Below are positions 19,407 to 27,472 of a DNA stretch of 64,000 nt, piece by piece. Position 1 is the first letter of the stretch, and every line of letters begins with the position of its first letter. The translations under genes were made by a program, and so were the position numbers. Origin of the DNA: Ruegeria arenilitoris (GTDB taxonomy: Bacteria; Pseudomonadota; Alphaproteobacteria; Rhodobacterales; Rhodobacteraceae); NCBI RefSeq assembly GCF_013030265.1, contig NZ_WPZQ01000007.1:186001-250000 (forward strand), read 5' to 3'. Below the pieces are notes generated by a model. It did no database searches, was not told the origin of the DNA, and saw only the letters and a program-made list of their open reading frames with translations.

Positions 19407-19853
19407 TCAGTTGTATCGTGGCTTTGAGACATCGCCGGTTATGATTGCGATGCGCTCAAGTGATGCCAAGAGCTTTGTGTTGTGGCCGCCTTCGCACAAG
19501 AGCATGCAATTGGTTTCTGCAACCCCCCGGATTCCGCGGCGGATGCTCTGCAGAGCCAATATCAGATAGCGTTCTTCATCTGTTATACCCTGTGCGCAGT
19601 TCACGCAGTGCGGGTTTGTATAACTAAACGCCCGAATCCGGCTTTGACGCATATCATTCAAGGCAATCAGCACTGCGTTTGCGATAGTTGCACCAAAAGG
19701 GACGGGAAACACCTGTTCCGCGTGACGGAATGCGTCGATCCATGCTTCGCTCTGCGGTTCGGAAAACGCCAGAAAGAAGTAGCGTGAAACGTGCAGCACA
19801 TGTTCTTCAAATTCATCGAAACCGCAGCTTGAAACCGTTTGCTGCTTAGCCAT
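19407..19853 (-). CDS. Conserved-looking hypothetical protein with CxxC motif
   Basis: About 148 residues, starting MAKQQTVSSCGFDEFEEHV; an ATG at 19907 would add 18 residues of low character. I do not recognise the family. Visible features are a helical N-terminal half with aromatic residues (HVSRYFFLAFSEPQSEAWIDAF), a CxxC pair in NPHCVNCAQGITDEER, and a further cysteine pair spaced by five residues (NCMLLCEGG). The cysteines could bind a metal or form disulfides. It lies 287 bases upstream of bfr on the same strand and has an ACTATAATAGT element upstream, so an iron-linked role is possible but unproven. Confidence 0.6.
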   Translation of the reverse strand: MAKQQTVSSCGFDEFEEHVLHVSRYFFLAFSEPQSEAWIDAFRHAEQVFPVPFGATIANAVLIALNDMRQSRIRAFSYTNPHCVNCAQGITDEERYLILALQSIRRGIRGVAETNCMLLCEGGHNTKLLASLERIAIITGDVSKPRYN

Positions 19854-19981
19854 CCTCGAAGCTTTGTTACGCTGAGGTCCGCGCGATGGTTGTGAAATCG
19901 GCTCCATGTGCGCTTCCTTGCCAAACCATGAAAAAGTCGCCTGGCAGGGAAACCGAGGAAAAGCTGGGCGCGTCTTTCCTG

Positions 19982-19992
19982 ACTATAATAGT
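19982..19992. promoter_or_regulatory. Candidate iron-responsive operator
   Basis: ACTATAATAGT (arms ACTAT/ATAGT around a central A) is flanked by TGAC at 19980 and by GTCA about 20 bases on. It lies about 130 bases upstream of the cysteine-containing protein gene. It matches ten of eleven bases of the element upstream of the TonB receptor. The assignment is tentative. Confidence 0.35.
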
Positions 19993-20111
19993 AGGAATAT
20001 GTCAAGGGGAATGGATCATGAGGCTTGTGTAAAGCCGAAATTACTGCTTGGCTGTGAACGACAAGGCCAGGTTTTCCCAGCTAGCAGAAAAATACAAACA
20101 GGGAAGCTGCC

Positions 20112-21779
20112 ATGTCTGACGCCAGCCGTTCCAACGATCCGATCCTGGAAATCAAAAACCTGTCGATTGAATTGCCGAAGGGTGCTGACCGAAAATACGC
20201 GGTCGAGGATGTGACGCTGACGCTGAAACGCGGTGAGATTACCTGTATCGTCGGTGAAAGCGGATCGGGCAAGTCGGTGATGACCAGTGCCATCATGAAC
20301 GATGTGCCGCCTCGTCTGCGTGTGAGTGCTGGTGAGGTTCTGTTCGACGGGCGCAACGTGCTGCATTTCAGTCAGTCCGAGCTGAATGAAATCCGCGGCG
20401 CACGAATCTCAATGATCTATCAGGAACCCATGGCAGCGCTGAACCCGTCGATCAAAATCGGCGCGCAGGTAGATGAAGTTTTCAAGCTGCACAGGCCCGA
20501 GATTTCCAGAGTGCAGCGCAGAGCAGAGACGCTGAAACTGCTTGAGCAGATGAAGCTGCCCTCACCGCCCCGGATCTACGATAGCTACCCCCACCAGGTC
20601 TCGGGCGGACAATGTCAGCGGATCGTCATCGCCATGGCATTGGCGTGCAAGCCAGACATTTTGATTGCCGATGAACCGACCACGGCGCTGGATGTCACGA
20701 CGCAAAAGGAAATCCTGAACCTGATCAATGATCTGAAAGAGGTTTACGATAACGCGACCGTCTTTATCACGCATGATTTTGGTGTGGTGGCAGATGTAGC
20801 CGACCGCGTTGCTGTCATGTGCTGGGGCAAGATTATCGAACAGGGGACCACACAAGAAATCCTGATGCACCCCAAAGAGGATTACACAAGGCTTCTGGTT
20901 GATGCGATGCCACTGCTGGAGACTGTTCGATCTCCTGATCTGACGAGAAACGACCCCGCTATTGTTGAAGTGAAGTCACTGCACAAGCTTTATGGTACTG
21001 GATCCAAGCAGGTCCATGCGCTCAACGATGCCAGCTTTGCTTTGCGGCGCGGCGAAACACTGGGGGTTGTGGGTGAAAGCGGGTCGGGAAAATCCACGCT
21101 CGCCAAGGCTCTGATCCGACTGATCGAACCGACTGAAGGGGCGGTCATAGTCAACGAACACGATTTTCTCGCCTTGCAGGACCAGTCACTGCAACAGGCG
21201 CGACGCGAAATACAGATGATTTTCCAGGATCCGTACGGGTCGCTTAATCCCACGCAAACTGTTGGGAACATTATCACGCGCGGCCCGACTCTGCAGGGCA
21301 TGAGCCAGCGGGAGGCCAAAGCCAAAGCGATGGAGTTGCTGGACCTCGTCGGTTTGAAGCCCGAAGCGTATTATCGCACCCCGCGCAATTTCTCGGGTGG
21401 TCAGCGTCAGCGCATTGGCATTGCCCGCGCGCTGTCGATGAACCCGGATGTTGTGATTGCTGATGAATCTGTCTCAGCGCTGGACCTGTCGATTCAAAAA
21501 CAGGTACTGCGCCTGATGAACGATCTGCAAAAAAAGTATCAGATGGCCATCATTTTCATCACCCATGATCTGAGGGTCGCTGCGCAAATTTCTGACTATA
21601 TCACTGTGATGGAGAAGGGCGTGATGGTCGAGTTTGGCACTGCAGATGAGGTATTTAACGCGCCCAAACATGAATATACCAAGAAGCTGCTTGATGCAGC
21701 GCCTGGTCGCGATTGGCACCCCCCACGCCTGAGCGTTGAAGAGGCAACGCAGATCGCGCAGAGTATCGAAAGAGTGTGA
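20112..21779 (+). CDS. Fused peptide-type ABC transporter ATPase (DppD-DppF in one chain)
   Basis: A 555-residue protein with two complete ABC ATPase domains. Domain 1 (about residues 10-270) has Walker A GESGSGKSV, signature VSGGQCQRI and Walker B ILIADEPT. Domain 2 (about 285-545) has Walker A GESGSGKST, signature FSGGQRQRI and Walker B VVIADESVSALD. Both have the extended C-terminal segments of oligopeptide/dipeptide/nickel ATPases. Permease and binding-protein genes normally sit alongside, but none is adjacent here, so it serves permeases encoded elsewhere or is a leftover of a split operon. The second Walker B ends in ESVS rather than EPTS, a common variant. Confidence 0.88.
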   Translation: MSDASRSNDPILEIKNLSIELPKGADRKYAVEDVTLTLKRGEITCIVGESGSGKSVMTSAIMNDVPPRLRVSAGEVLFDGRNVLHFSQSELNEIRGARISMIYQEPMAALNPSIKIGAQVDEVFKLHRPEISRVQRRAETLKLLEQMKLPSPPRIYDSYPHQVSGGQCQRIVIAMALACKPDILIADEPTTALDVTTQKEILNLINDLKEVYDNATVFITHDFGVVADVADRVAVMCWGKIIEQGTTQEILMHPKEDYTRLLVDAMPLLETVRSPDLTRNDPAIVEVKSLHKLYGTGSKQVHALNDASFALRRGETLGVVGESGSGKSTLAKALIRLIEPTEGAVIVNEHDFLALQDQSLQQARREIQMIFQDPYGSLNPTQTVGNIITRGPTLQGMSQREAKAKAMELLDLVGLKPEAYYRTPRNFSGGQRQRIGIARALSMNPDVVIADESVSALDLSIQKQVLRLMNDLQKKYQMAIIFITHDLRVAAQISDYITVMEKGVMVEFGTADEVFNAPKHEYTKKLLDAAPGRDWHPPRLSVEEATQIAQSIERV

Positions 21780-21813
21780 CCCTTTCCGAGTTGAGTATAT
21801 TGTTTTTGCGAAG

Positions 21814-22290
21814 TTAGGGATCGTTGAGGTCGGCGGTTGGGATCGGCAGTTCCAGACCTATTTTCTTACGCCCCATCACGACGGAGGTTCGAAAGCGTCG
21901 GACATTTGAATTGTTGAAGAAAAGACGTTTTGTCAGCGCTTCAAAATCTTCCATGTCGATTGCTGTGCAGATCAGGCAGAAATCGGCCTCACCCGTTACA
22001 TAGTAGCATTGCTGAACCATCGGCTCGGTCTGAATGCATCGGGTGAACGCATCGATTTGATCTTGGCGTTCGCGTTCAAGTTCGACCATCACTACAAATG
22101 TCATATGAACGCCGATCTTTTTGGGATCGATCACAGCAACTTCTTTCGTGATCATGCCCCTGTCGCGCAAAGATCGCAGCCGTCGCTGCACCGAGGCTAC
22201 AGACAATCCGGCTTCGGCTGCCATCGCTTCCAGCCCACGCCTCGAGTCGGTCTGCATCAAATCCAAAAGCTGTGCGTCATGCTTGTCCAT
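21814..22290 (-). CDS. Lrp/AsnC-family transcriptional regulator
   Basis: A 158-residue regulator with an N-terminal helix-turn-helix (about residues 5-52, RGLEAMAAEAGLSVASVQRR) and a C-terminal RAM domain (about 68-145) that binds amino acids and forms octamers. It is divergent from the PLP-dependent lyase gene, 99 bases away. A palindrome and an inverted repeat lie between them, the usual arrangement of a local Lrp-type activator with its target. The ligand is probably the amino acid handled by the lyase. Confidence 0.85.
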   Translation of the reverse strand: MDKHDAQLLDLMQTDSRRGLEAMAAEAGLSVASVQRRLRSLRDRGMITKEVAVIDPKKIGVHMTFVVMVELERERQDQIDAFTRCIQTEPMVQQCYYVTGEADFCLICTAIDMEDFEALTKRLFFNNSNVRRFRTSVVMGRKKIGLELPIPTADLNDP

Positions 22291-22318
22291 CGAGAGGCTC
22301 CGGTATTTGGCGAATTGT

Positions 22319-22333
22319 CGAGAAAAATTCTCG
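22319..22333. promoter_or_regulatory. Palindrome in the Lrp/PLP-lyase divergent promoter
   Basis: CGAGAA-AAA-TTCTCG is a perfect 15-base interrupted palindrome centred 35 bases upstream of the lrp-type start. A second inverted repeat, GTATC (22360-22364) with GATAC (22375-22379), lies just before the lyase start. Lrp-family proteins bind several such sites in phase. Regulator assignment is inferred from position. Confidence 0.5.
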
Positions 22334-22389
22334 CAAAATACGTCAATGGTGATCAGTTAGTATCAGAACTATTCGATACCGTCGTGTTC

Positions 22390-23400
22390 ATGGAACAGAG
22401 AATCACATTAGACCCCGAAAAACCGCGTGCTCTTTGGCGGAAGAACTCCGTTTACGGGCCGACCCCGTTGGACAGTATTGATTACGATGGCAGAACACTT
22501 TTGGTCAAAGATGAGACCGCACGCATGGGGCTTGGCGCGTTCAAGGCGCTGGGTGGGATCTATGCCGTGGCGCAGATGATTGCGGACAAGGCGGGTATCT
22601 CGGTCGCGCCCGAGGGCTATAGCAGTGACGATTTTCTTCGAACCGCTGAAGCGATGACTTTCGTATGTGCCAGCGCAGGGAATCACGGGATGGCGGTCGC
22701 AGCAGGTGCCGCGATGTTTGGTGCCAAAGCGCGCATTCACCTCGCGGAGACAGTACCCGAGGCCTTTGCAACTCGGCTGCGCGAAAAAGGTGCCGAGGTT
22801 GTCAGATCAGGCGAAGATTATGAAGCCAGCATCGCCGCCGCCATCGCCGATGCTGAGTCCAGTGGTGCCGTCCATTTGGCTGACGGTTCGTGGACCGGAT
22901 ATACCGAACCGCCCCGTCTGGTGATGGAGGGCTATACCGTTATGGCTGAGGAGATGCGCGAAACCTTTGAGGCAACAGGCAGTTGGCCCAGCCATGTGTA
23001 TCTGCAGGCTGGGGTTGGTGGGCTGGCTGCGGCAGTCGCTTACATGATCCGCTCATCATGGGCTGTACAACCACGTATTCTTGTCGTTGAACCCGATGCC
23101 GCGCCGTGTCTGCGTGAAAGTGCGCGGGCAGGCCAGTTGGTGACGGTATCAGGGCCGACTTCGAATATGGGCCGTCTGGACTGTAAGACGCCATCGATGC
23201 TTGCGTACGAGATTTTGCGTGATGCAGCAGATGAATGGTTGATTGTCACAGATGCCGAGGCCGAAGAGGCCGTGGGCAAAGCAAGGGAGATGGGATACTC
23301 TACAACGCCTTCCGGTGCAGCAGGTTTAACCGCGTGTCTGGCTGGTGACGCCCCTCATCCTTTGGTGATCTTGTCAGAGCGTGGATTGGGTGACGACTGA
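22390..23400 (+). CDS. PLP-dependent lyase, diaminopropionate ammonia-lyase-like
   Basis: A 336-residue fold-type II PLP enzyme. The Schiff-base lysine is probably Lys52 in GLGAFKALGG. CASAGNHGMAVA is the asparagine loop that contacts PLP, and QAGVGGLAAAVAY is a glycine-rich phosphate-binding stretch. The overall pattern resembles diaminopropionate ammonia-lyase, though it is shorter than that enzyme (about 400 residues). It probably deaminates a hydroxy- or diamino acid. The start at 22390 gives the right N-terminus and leaves the divergent promoter free; the frame is open further upstream but would run into the lrp gene. Confidence 0.75.
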   Translation: MEQRITLDPEKPRALWRKNSVYGPTPLDSIDYDGRTLLVKDETARMGLGAFKALGGIYAVAQMIADKAGISVAPEGYSSDDFLRTAEAMTFVCASAGNHGMAVAAGAAMFGAKARIHLAETVPEAFATRLREKGAEVVRSGEDYEASIAAAIADAESSGAVHLADGSWTGYTEPPRLVMEGYTVMAEEMRETFEATGSWPSHVYLQAGVGGLAAAVAYMIRSSWAVQPRILVVEPDAAPCLRESARAGQLVTVSGPTSNMGRLDCKTPSMLAYEILRDAADEWLIVTDAEAEEAVGKAREMGYSTTPSGAAGLTACLAGDAPHPLVILSERGLGDD

Positions 23401-23517
23401 TTTGACGCCATTTGTCTGCGACGGACGCAAAAGCGACCATTGCAGTTCTGAAATCTTGAACCACTGCCCCGGTTAACGGCGAAAGCGTGTTCGGTCAGTA
23501 AGCACCTCGGTGGCGCC

Positions 23518-25290
23518 TTACTGGAAACCAGCCTTCTTGAGGCCTTCGACAAAGTGCTGGGTGTCCTCAGGGCGCCGATCCGGCTGCACGTTCTCCCAAC
23601 GCTTGAGCGAAAAATTCGGATGCGCCTTGCGGTGCCTGTCGGCAATATCCCGGGCCGCGTCCAACTTGCCCATATGTGCGAAACTGGCCGCCAGAAGGCG
23701 CTGCCCCTCGGTCGGGTTGTTCATCTTGCTTACATGCTGAACAGTCTGAGAGTATTCCTGAAGATTGAAATATGCCCCGGCAAGATGCCACAAATATTGA
23801 TCCGGAAAGTAGGGATTGAGCCGCATGGCTCGCTGCAGATATTCAATTGCCGTTTCATTTTGCCCCGAATGTGCCATCGCATCAGCATAGTCTGAGTGCA
23901 TGTCGGCGTCATTGGGGTTGAGAGACAATGCCCGCTTGTAAGATTCGATCGCTGCGTCGTGTTCTTTGCGATAGAGATGCACGTAGCCCAGCTCGCCAAA
24001 GCCTCTGGCATCCGTGGGGTCCAACTCTACCGCGCGCTGCGCATAAACCAGTGCCTTGTCGAGCGCGGTGTCGGGGTCAGGTGTCCAGGAGTAGCGCCAG
24101 TCGATGTTCAGGGTTCTTGACAAAGCGGCTGCGGCGCGCGCGTATCTGTCGTCGCGCTCCAAGGCGGATTCGTAACAGCTCTGAGCCATCCGGTTGTCGT
24201 TGCGCGTATATCTGAAAATATAGTGCTGCCCCTTGAGGACCTCTCCGTAAGCTGCGAGGTTACTAGGCGTGGCTTGGACCATCCTCTTGCGCTCATGGGA
24301 TTCAATCATCACGGCGGTGGAGGCAACAATGCATTCGGTCACTTCATCCAGAATGTCGAAAACGTCGTCGATCTTGCGGTCAAAACGCTCACCCCAAATT
24401 GTCCTTTCGGACATCGCATCGATCAGTTCGGCAGTGATACGGATGCGACTGTCCGATCTGCGAACGCTGCCTCGCGCGATGTAACGCACGTTTAGCCGGC
24501 GCGCTGCCTCTTTCGGTGACATAGATTGGGTTTTGAAGAAGAATGATGAGTTGCGGGCGATAACGAACAAGTTCCGGAATTTGGACAGGTTCATAATGAT
24601 GTCATCGGTCAGCCCATCTGCGATCCAACTGTCTGCCTCGTCATTACCGGCGCTGGTGAAGGGCAGGATCGCTACGGAAGGGATGTCCGGACGATCCATC
24701 AATTCTACTGGTGAATCAGGGCGCAAGGTTGCGGCCATGGTCGCCCCCTCGGCCTCGCTGCGCACGCAATAGGTCGAAATTGGCGACAATATGTTCTTGA
24801 GCTGTTTCGGTCCGAGGAACTCATAGCCATATCGCAGCCGATTGCAGACCTGTTCATATACCGCTGCACTGACATAGACACGCTCGGGTTCTGCGATCTC
24901 CTGCAGCCTTGCTGCGATGTTGACGTTGTCACCATGGATACCGCGTTCGTCGATCAGAATTTCACCAAGGTGAATGCCAGCGCGGAATTTGATCTTGTCA
25001 TTTTCCGTGCGCGTCCTGTTGTGCTGTGCAGCAATTCTGTGCAGTTCGATCGCAAATTTGACGGCGCTCGTGGCCGTTTCAAACAGGGCAAGAATGCCAT
25101 CGCCCCGAATTTCTATGACATTGCCCTGATAGTGCGTACAGGTGGCTTCGAGCTGTGACAGGAGGGACTTCAATGAACTGTAGGTGTCCAGTTCATTTTG
25201 ACTCATGAGCCTTGAGTAACCGACGACATCGGCAAACAATACGGCGCCAAGTCGTTGTCTGATCAATGGTCCAGAATTGGTGTCGTTCAC
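23518..25290 (-). CDS. Class III adenylate cyclase with TolB-like and TPR domains
   Basis: A 590-residue cytosolic protein. Residues about 12-175 form a class III nucleotide cyclase domain, with metal-binding Asp residues in LFADVVGYSRLM and IRGDGILALF and the GDNVNIAARLQ segment. Residues about 200-330 form the TolB/FlgO-like N-terminal domain often found in these multidomain cyclases (SVAILPFTSAGN, ADGLTDDIIMNLSKF). At least four TPR repeats follow (about 355-560). It probably makes cAMP in response to a protein or ligand bound by the TPR part. It appears monocistronic. Many alphaproteobacteria carry several such cyclases. Confidence 0.87.
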   Translation of the reverse strand: MNDTNSGPLIRQRLGAVLFADVVGYSRLMSQNELDTYSSLKSLLSQLEATCTHYQGNVIEIRGDGILALFETATSAVKFAIELHRIAAQHNRTRTENDKIKFRAGIHLGEILIDERGIHGDNVNIAARLQEIAEPERVYVSAAVYEQVCNRLRYGYEFLGPKQLKNILSPISTYCVRSEAEGATMAATLRPDSPVELMDRPDIPSVAILPFTSAGNDEADSWIADGLTDDIIMNLSKFRNLFVIARNSSFFFKTQSMSPKEAARRLNVRYIARGSVRRSDSRIRITAELIDAMSERTIWGERFDRKIDDVFDILDEVTECIVASTAVMIESHERKRMVQATPSNLAAYGEVLKGQHYIFRYTRNDNRMAQSCYESALERDDRYARAAAALSRTLNIDWRYSWTPDPDTALDKALVYAQRAVELDPTDARGFGELGYVHLYRKEHDAAIESYKRALSLNPNDADMHSDYADAMAHSGQNETAIEYLQRAMRLNPYFPDQYLWHLAGAYFNLQEYSQTVQHVSKMNNPTEGQRLLAASFAHMGKLDAARDIADRHRKAHPNFSLKRWENVQPDRRPEDTQHFVEGLKKAGFQ

Positions 25291-25382
25291 GGTCGGTACT
25301 CGATTAGCACTTTGCTTCGATCATATAGGCTACGGTATGGCTGCACGCTGTTCCCCCAAGATGGACTGCAAGTTTCAGTCGT

Positions 25383-26045
25383 TTATTCGCGCTCGGCACA
25401 TTGCGGCGGCCAGGACCAGGCCGCTGACGCGTCCGGCCCAATGGTGATTATTGTTTCCGAACCCAATTCATGCGTCAATTCCTGACGCTTAACCCTCCAT
25501 TCCTCCTGCAGAATACCAACAGCCACCATGTCGTGAAACTGTCCGTTTGCAAACCAGGCTTCTCGCATTTTGCCTTCGACCTGACATCCTACCCGGCTGA
25601 CCAGATCGCGGCTGTTGTGGTTATCAGCACGATAGTACGATGTTACGCGATTCAAGCCCAATTGTCTGAAAGCAAAATCCAGAACCAGACACAGTGCTCT
25701 GATCCCGACGCCGCATCGCCGGATTGATTTATCGATGAACAGCGCGACGACAGCATCTCGGTTGATCTGCGATATTGCCTCTAGTCCTATCGCCCCAAGC
25801 GCTTCGCCACTGTCGGATTCGATCATGAACCAGCATGTACTATGGTCGATAGGTGTCCCAACAATATTACTCCAGTGCTCCTCCATCTGGCACTGGTTGA
25901 GCGGGATGCGAGATTTTCTGTCAAAACGAGCGAGATCTTCCACATCCTGAAACCAGTATGTGATGATCTCCAGATCCGATTTCGTCAATGGGCGCAGTCT
26001 GAATGCGCTGGTCGGGGGTTTGGACACAGAAATGACTACCCTCAA
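25383..26045 (-). CDS. GNAT-family N-acetyltransferase (RimJ/RimL-like)
   Basis: A 220-residue protein. The acetyltransferase fold covers about residues 15-185, with the acetyl-CoA loop in RRCGVGIRALCLVLDFAF and the typical LNRVTSYYRADNHNSRDLVSRVGCQVEG block of RimJ/RimL-type enzymes. The C-terminal 30 residues are unusual. The substrate is unknown; it may be a protein N-terminus, an amino acid or a small amine. The gene and the 278 bases upstream (26046-26323, no gene seen) are visibly more AT-rich than their surroundings, which may mark transferred DNA. Confidence 0.72.
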   Translation of the reverse strand: MRVVISVSKPPTSAFRLRPLTKSDLEIITYWFQDVEDLARFDRKSRIPLNQCQMEEHWSNIVGTPIDHSTCWFMIESDSGEALGAIGLEAISQINRDAVVALFIDKSIRRCGVGIRALCLVLDFAFRQLGLNRVTSYYRADNHNSRDLVSRVGCQVEGKMREAWFANGQFHDMVAVGILQEEWRVKRQELTHELGSETIITIGPDASAAWSWPPQCAERE

Positions 26046-26323
26046 AACTCGATTTACAATTAACTATTCGTGCAACAATAACACAAAAAATTCTTGAATA
26101 CGAAACTGGTAATCTAAAATCGGCTCGATCGCAATCCAGCTCTGATGCAGTGCTTTCTCAGAACACATTAGGTAATGTATCAATCCTGTTTTTTGTTGAA
26201 TCAGGATGTCAACAAATCTTCAAAAATAGAACGTATTGAGCAATCATGAATGGGCGCATGGGCAGGTTTTGCAACGAAAAGTTGACGCCCGCTTTGATTT
26301 GAACGCTTCACCTGGTGCGAAGT

Positions 26324-27292
26324 TTAATGGTCGCTCTTGCCGCTAGGCGACAATACGCCGTCGAGGATAAGCATTTTCAGGCTATCGCGTATTTCTTGTT
26401 CGGGGAACTTGCCGATGCTCCAGTGCCGCAATGACCATACCGTACACAGAAAGTACAGATAGTTGGCCATGAGTTCCGTGTTCATAGGGCGGAAAATCTG
26501 CTGCTCAACGCCCTGATCCAGAATTGTTTGCCAACGCCCCATGAATTTGCGCTCCATGTCGAATACGCGGGCCCGGTTTTCGGCCGACATTGAACGAGTC
26601 TCCGAATAAACCAGATTAATGTAGCGACGGTTTTCACCGATGTAATCGATATAGCGATCCACGGCTCTAATCAGGTTCTGGTCTGCGGGGCCCTTAAACA
26701 ACTCGCCTGTGTCGAAAAAGTCGATAATACCCTGCATGCACATGGTCGTAATCAGATGCAGGATTTCGTCCTTGTCCTTGATGTATTTGTACATCAGGGG
26801 AACCGACAGTCCGGATTCCTTTGCGATCTCGCGCATGGATGCGTTTCCGAAACCGTGTTTTGCAATTACTTTGCAGGCGCCTTCAAAGATCTGACGGCGC
26901 CGCTCTTCGGCTGTATCAGACAGCGGCCGTGCAGGTTTTTCTGGCGGTACTGTGATGGGAGCTGTGCCTACAGCAGTCTCTACGGAAAAGGTACAGATCA
27001 CCTCCATGATGACAGAAGAACTGCCAAGGTTCTGGTCGGTTTGAACAATAGAAACGCGAAACGAGTTCAGTGGCGAATCGTCGGGTGAAATTCGGGCTGC
27101 CTGCGCCTCGATCTGACCCTGACCAGCTGCAGCCAAATTGGTCGCTGATGCATTGATCATTGTTGATCGCGTCGTGTTTCCTAGGCTCTTTAATTCATCG
27201 CGTGCAGCATCGATCGCCAGAGTCAGGCATACGGTATCCAATTGGGATTTCTCAAGAAATTCCTCTACTTGCGATGCGGAATACAAAAACAC
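26324..27292 (-). CDS. TetR-family regulator with a long N-terminal extension
   Basis: A 322-residue protein. The TetR helix-turn-helix is about residues 130-178 (RRRQIFEGACKVIAKHGFGN, then SMREIAKESGLSVPLMYKYI) and is followed by an all-helical ligand domain to the end. The first about 125 residues are extra: a helical segment (SASQVEEFLEKSQ) and a strand-rich segment that I cannot assign. The GTG start at 27292 is supported by AAAGGAGG eight bases upstream, so the extension is probably translated. It is divergent from the monooxygenase operon, whose promoter carries TGAACGTTCA. It is the likely reader of that motif, also found near 43.3 and 61.3 kb. Confidence 0.8.
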   Translation of the reverse strand: MFLYSASQVEEFLEKSQLDTVCLTLAIDAARDELKSLGNTTRSTMINASATNLAAAGQGQIEAQAARISPDDSPLNSFRVSIVQTDQNLGSSSVIMEVICTFSVETAVGTAPITVPPEKPARPLSDTAEERRRQIFEGACKVIAKHGFGNASMREIAKESGLSVPLMYKYIKDKDEILHLITTMCMQGIIDFFDTGELFKGPADQNLIRAVDRYIDYIGENRRYINLVYSETRSMSAENRARVFDMERKFMGRWQTILDQGVEQQIFRPMNTELMANYLYFLCTVWSLRHWSIGKFPEQEIRDSLKMLILDGVLSPSGKSDH

Positions 27293-27434
27293 GCGGCCTG
27301 CCTCCTTTGGATCTGACCCGTGGTCAACATCTTGAAATCCCTACCAGATGTCCAGTTAGAAAAATCTGCAATACGCACAAGACGCTGGGGAAGGTGATTC
27401 AAGACTTGACGCAAAGAGATGCTGTGTGTGACAG

Positions 27435-27452
27435 TTAGTGAACGTTCAATAA
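27435..27452 (+). promoter_or_regulatory. TetR-type operator at the monooxygenase operon
   Basis: TTAGTGAACGTTCAATAA contains the perfect palindrome TGAACGTTCA (27439-27448). It ends 20 bases before the monooxygenase start codon and lies between that gene and the divergent tetR gene. Close relatives occur at 43336-43353 (reverse complement TTAGTGAACGATCAATAA) and 61265-61282 (ATAGTGATCGATCACTCA). Three copies at three promoters of the same island support a common regulator. Confidence 0.65.
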
Positions 27453-27472
27453 AACTCCGGGAGAACACCCGC

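Noticed and set aside
22359..22371. TTAGTATCAGAAC before the PLP-lyase gene as another MarR-regulon site
   Set aside because: Only the first seven bases agree with the motif, and the site is better explained as part of a GTATC/GATAC repeat in an Lrp-type promoter.
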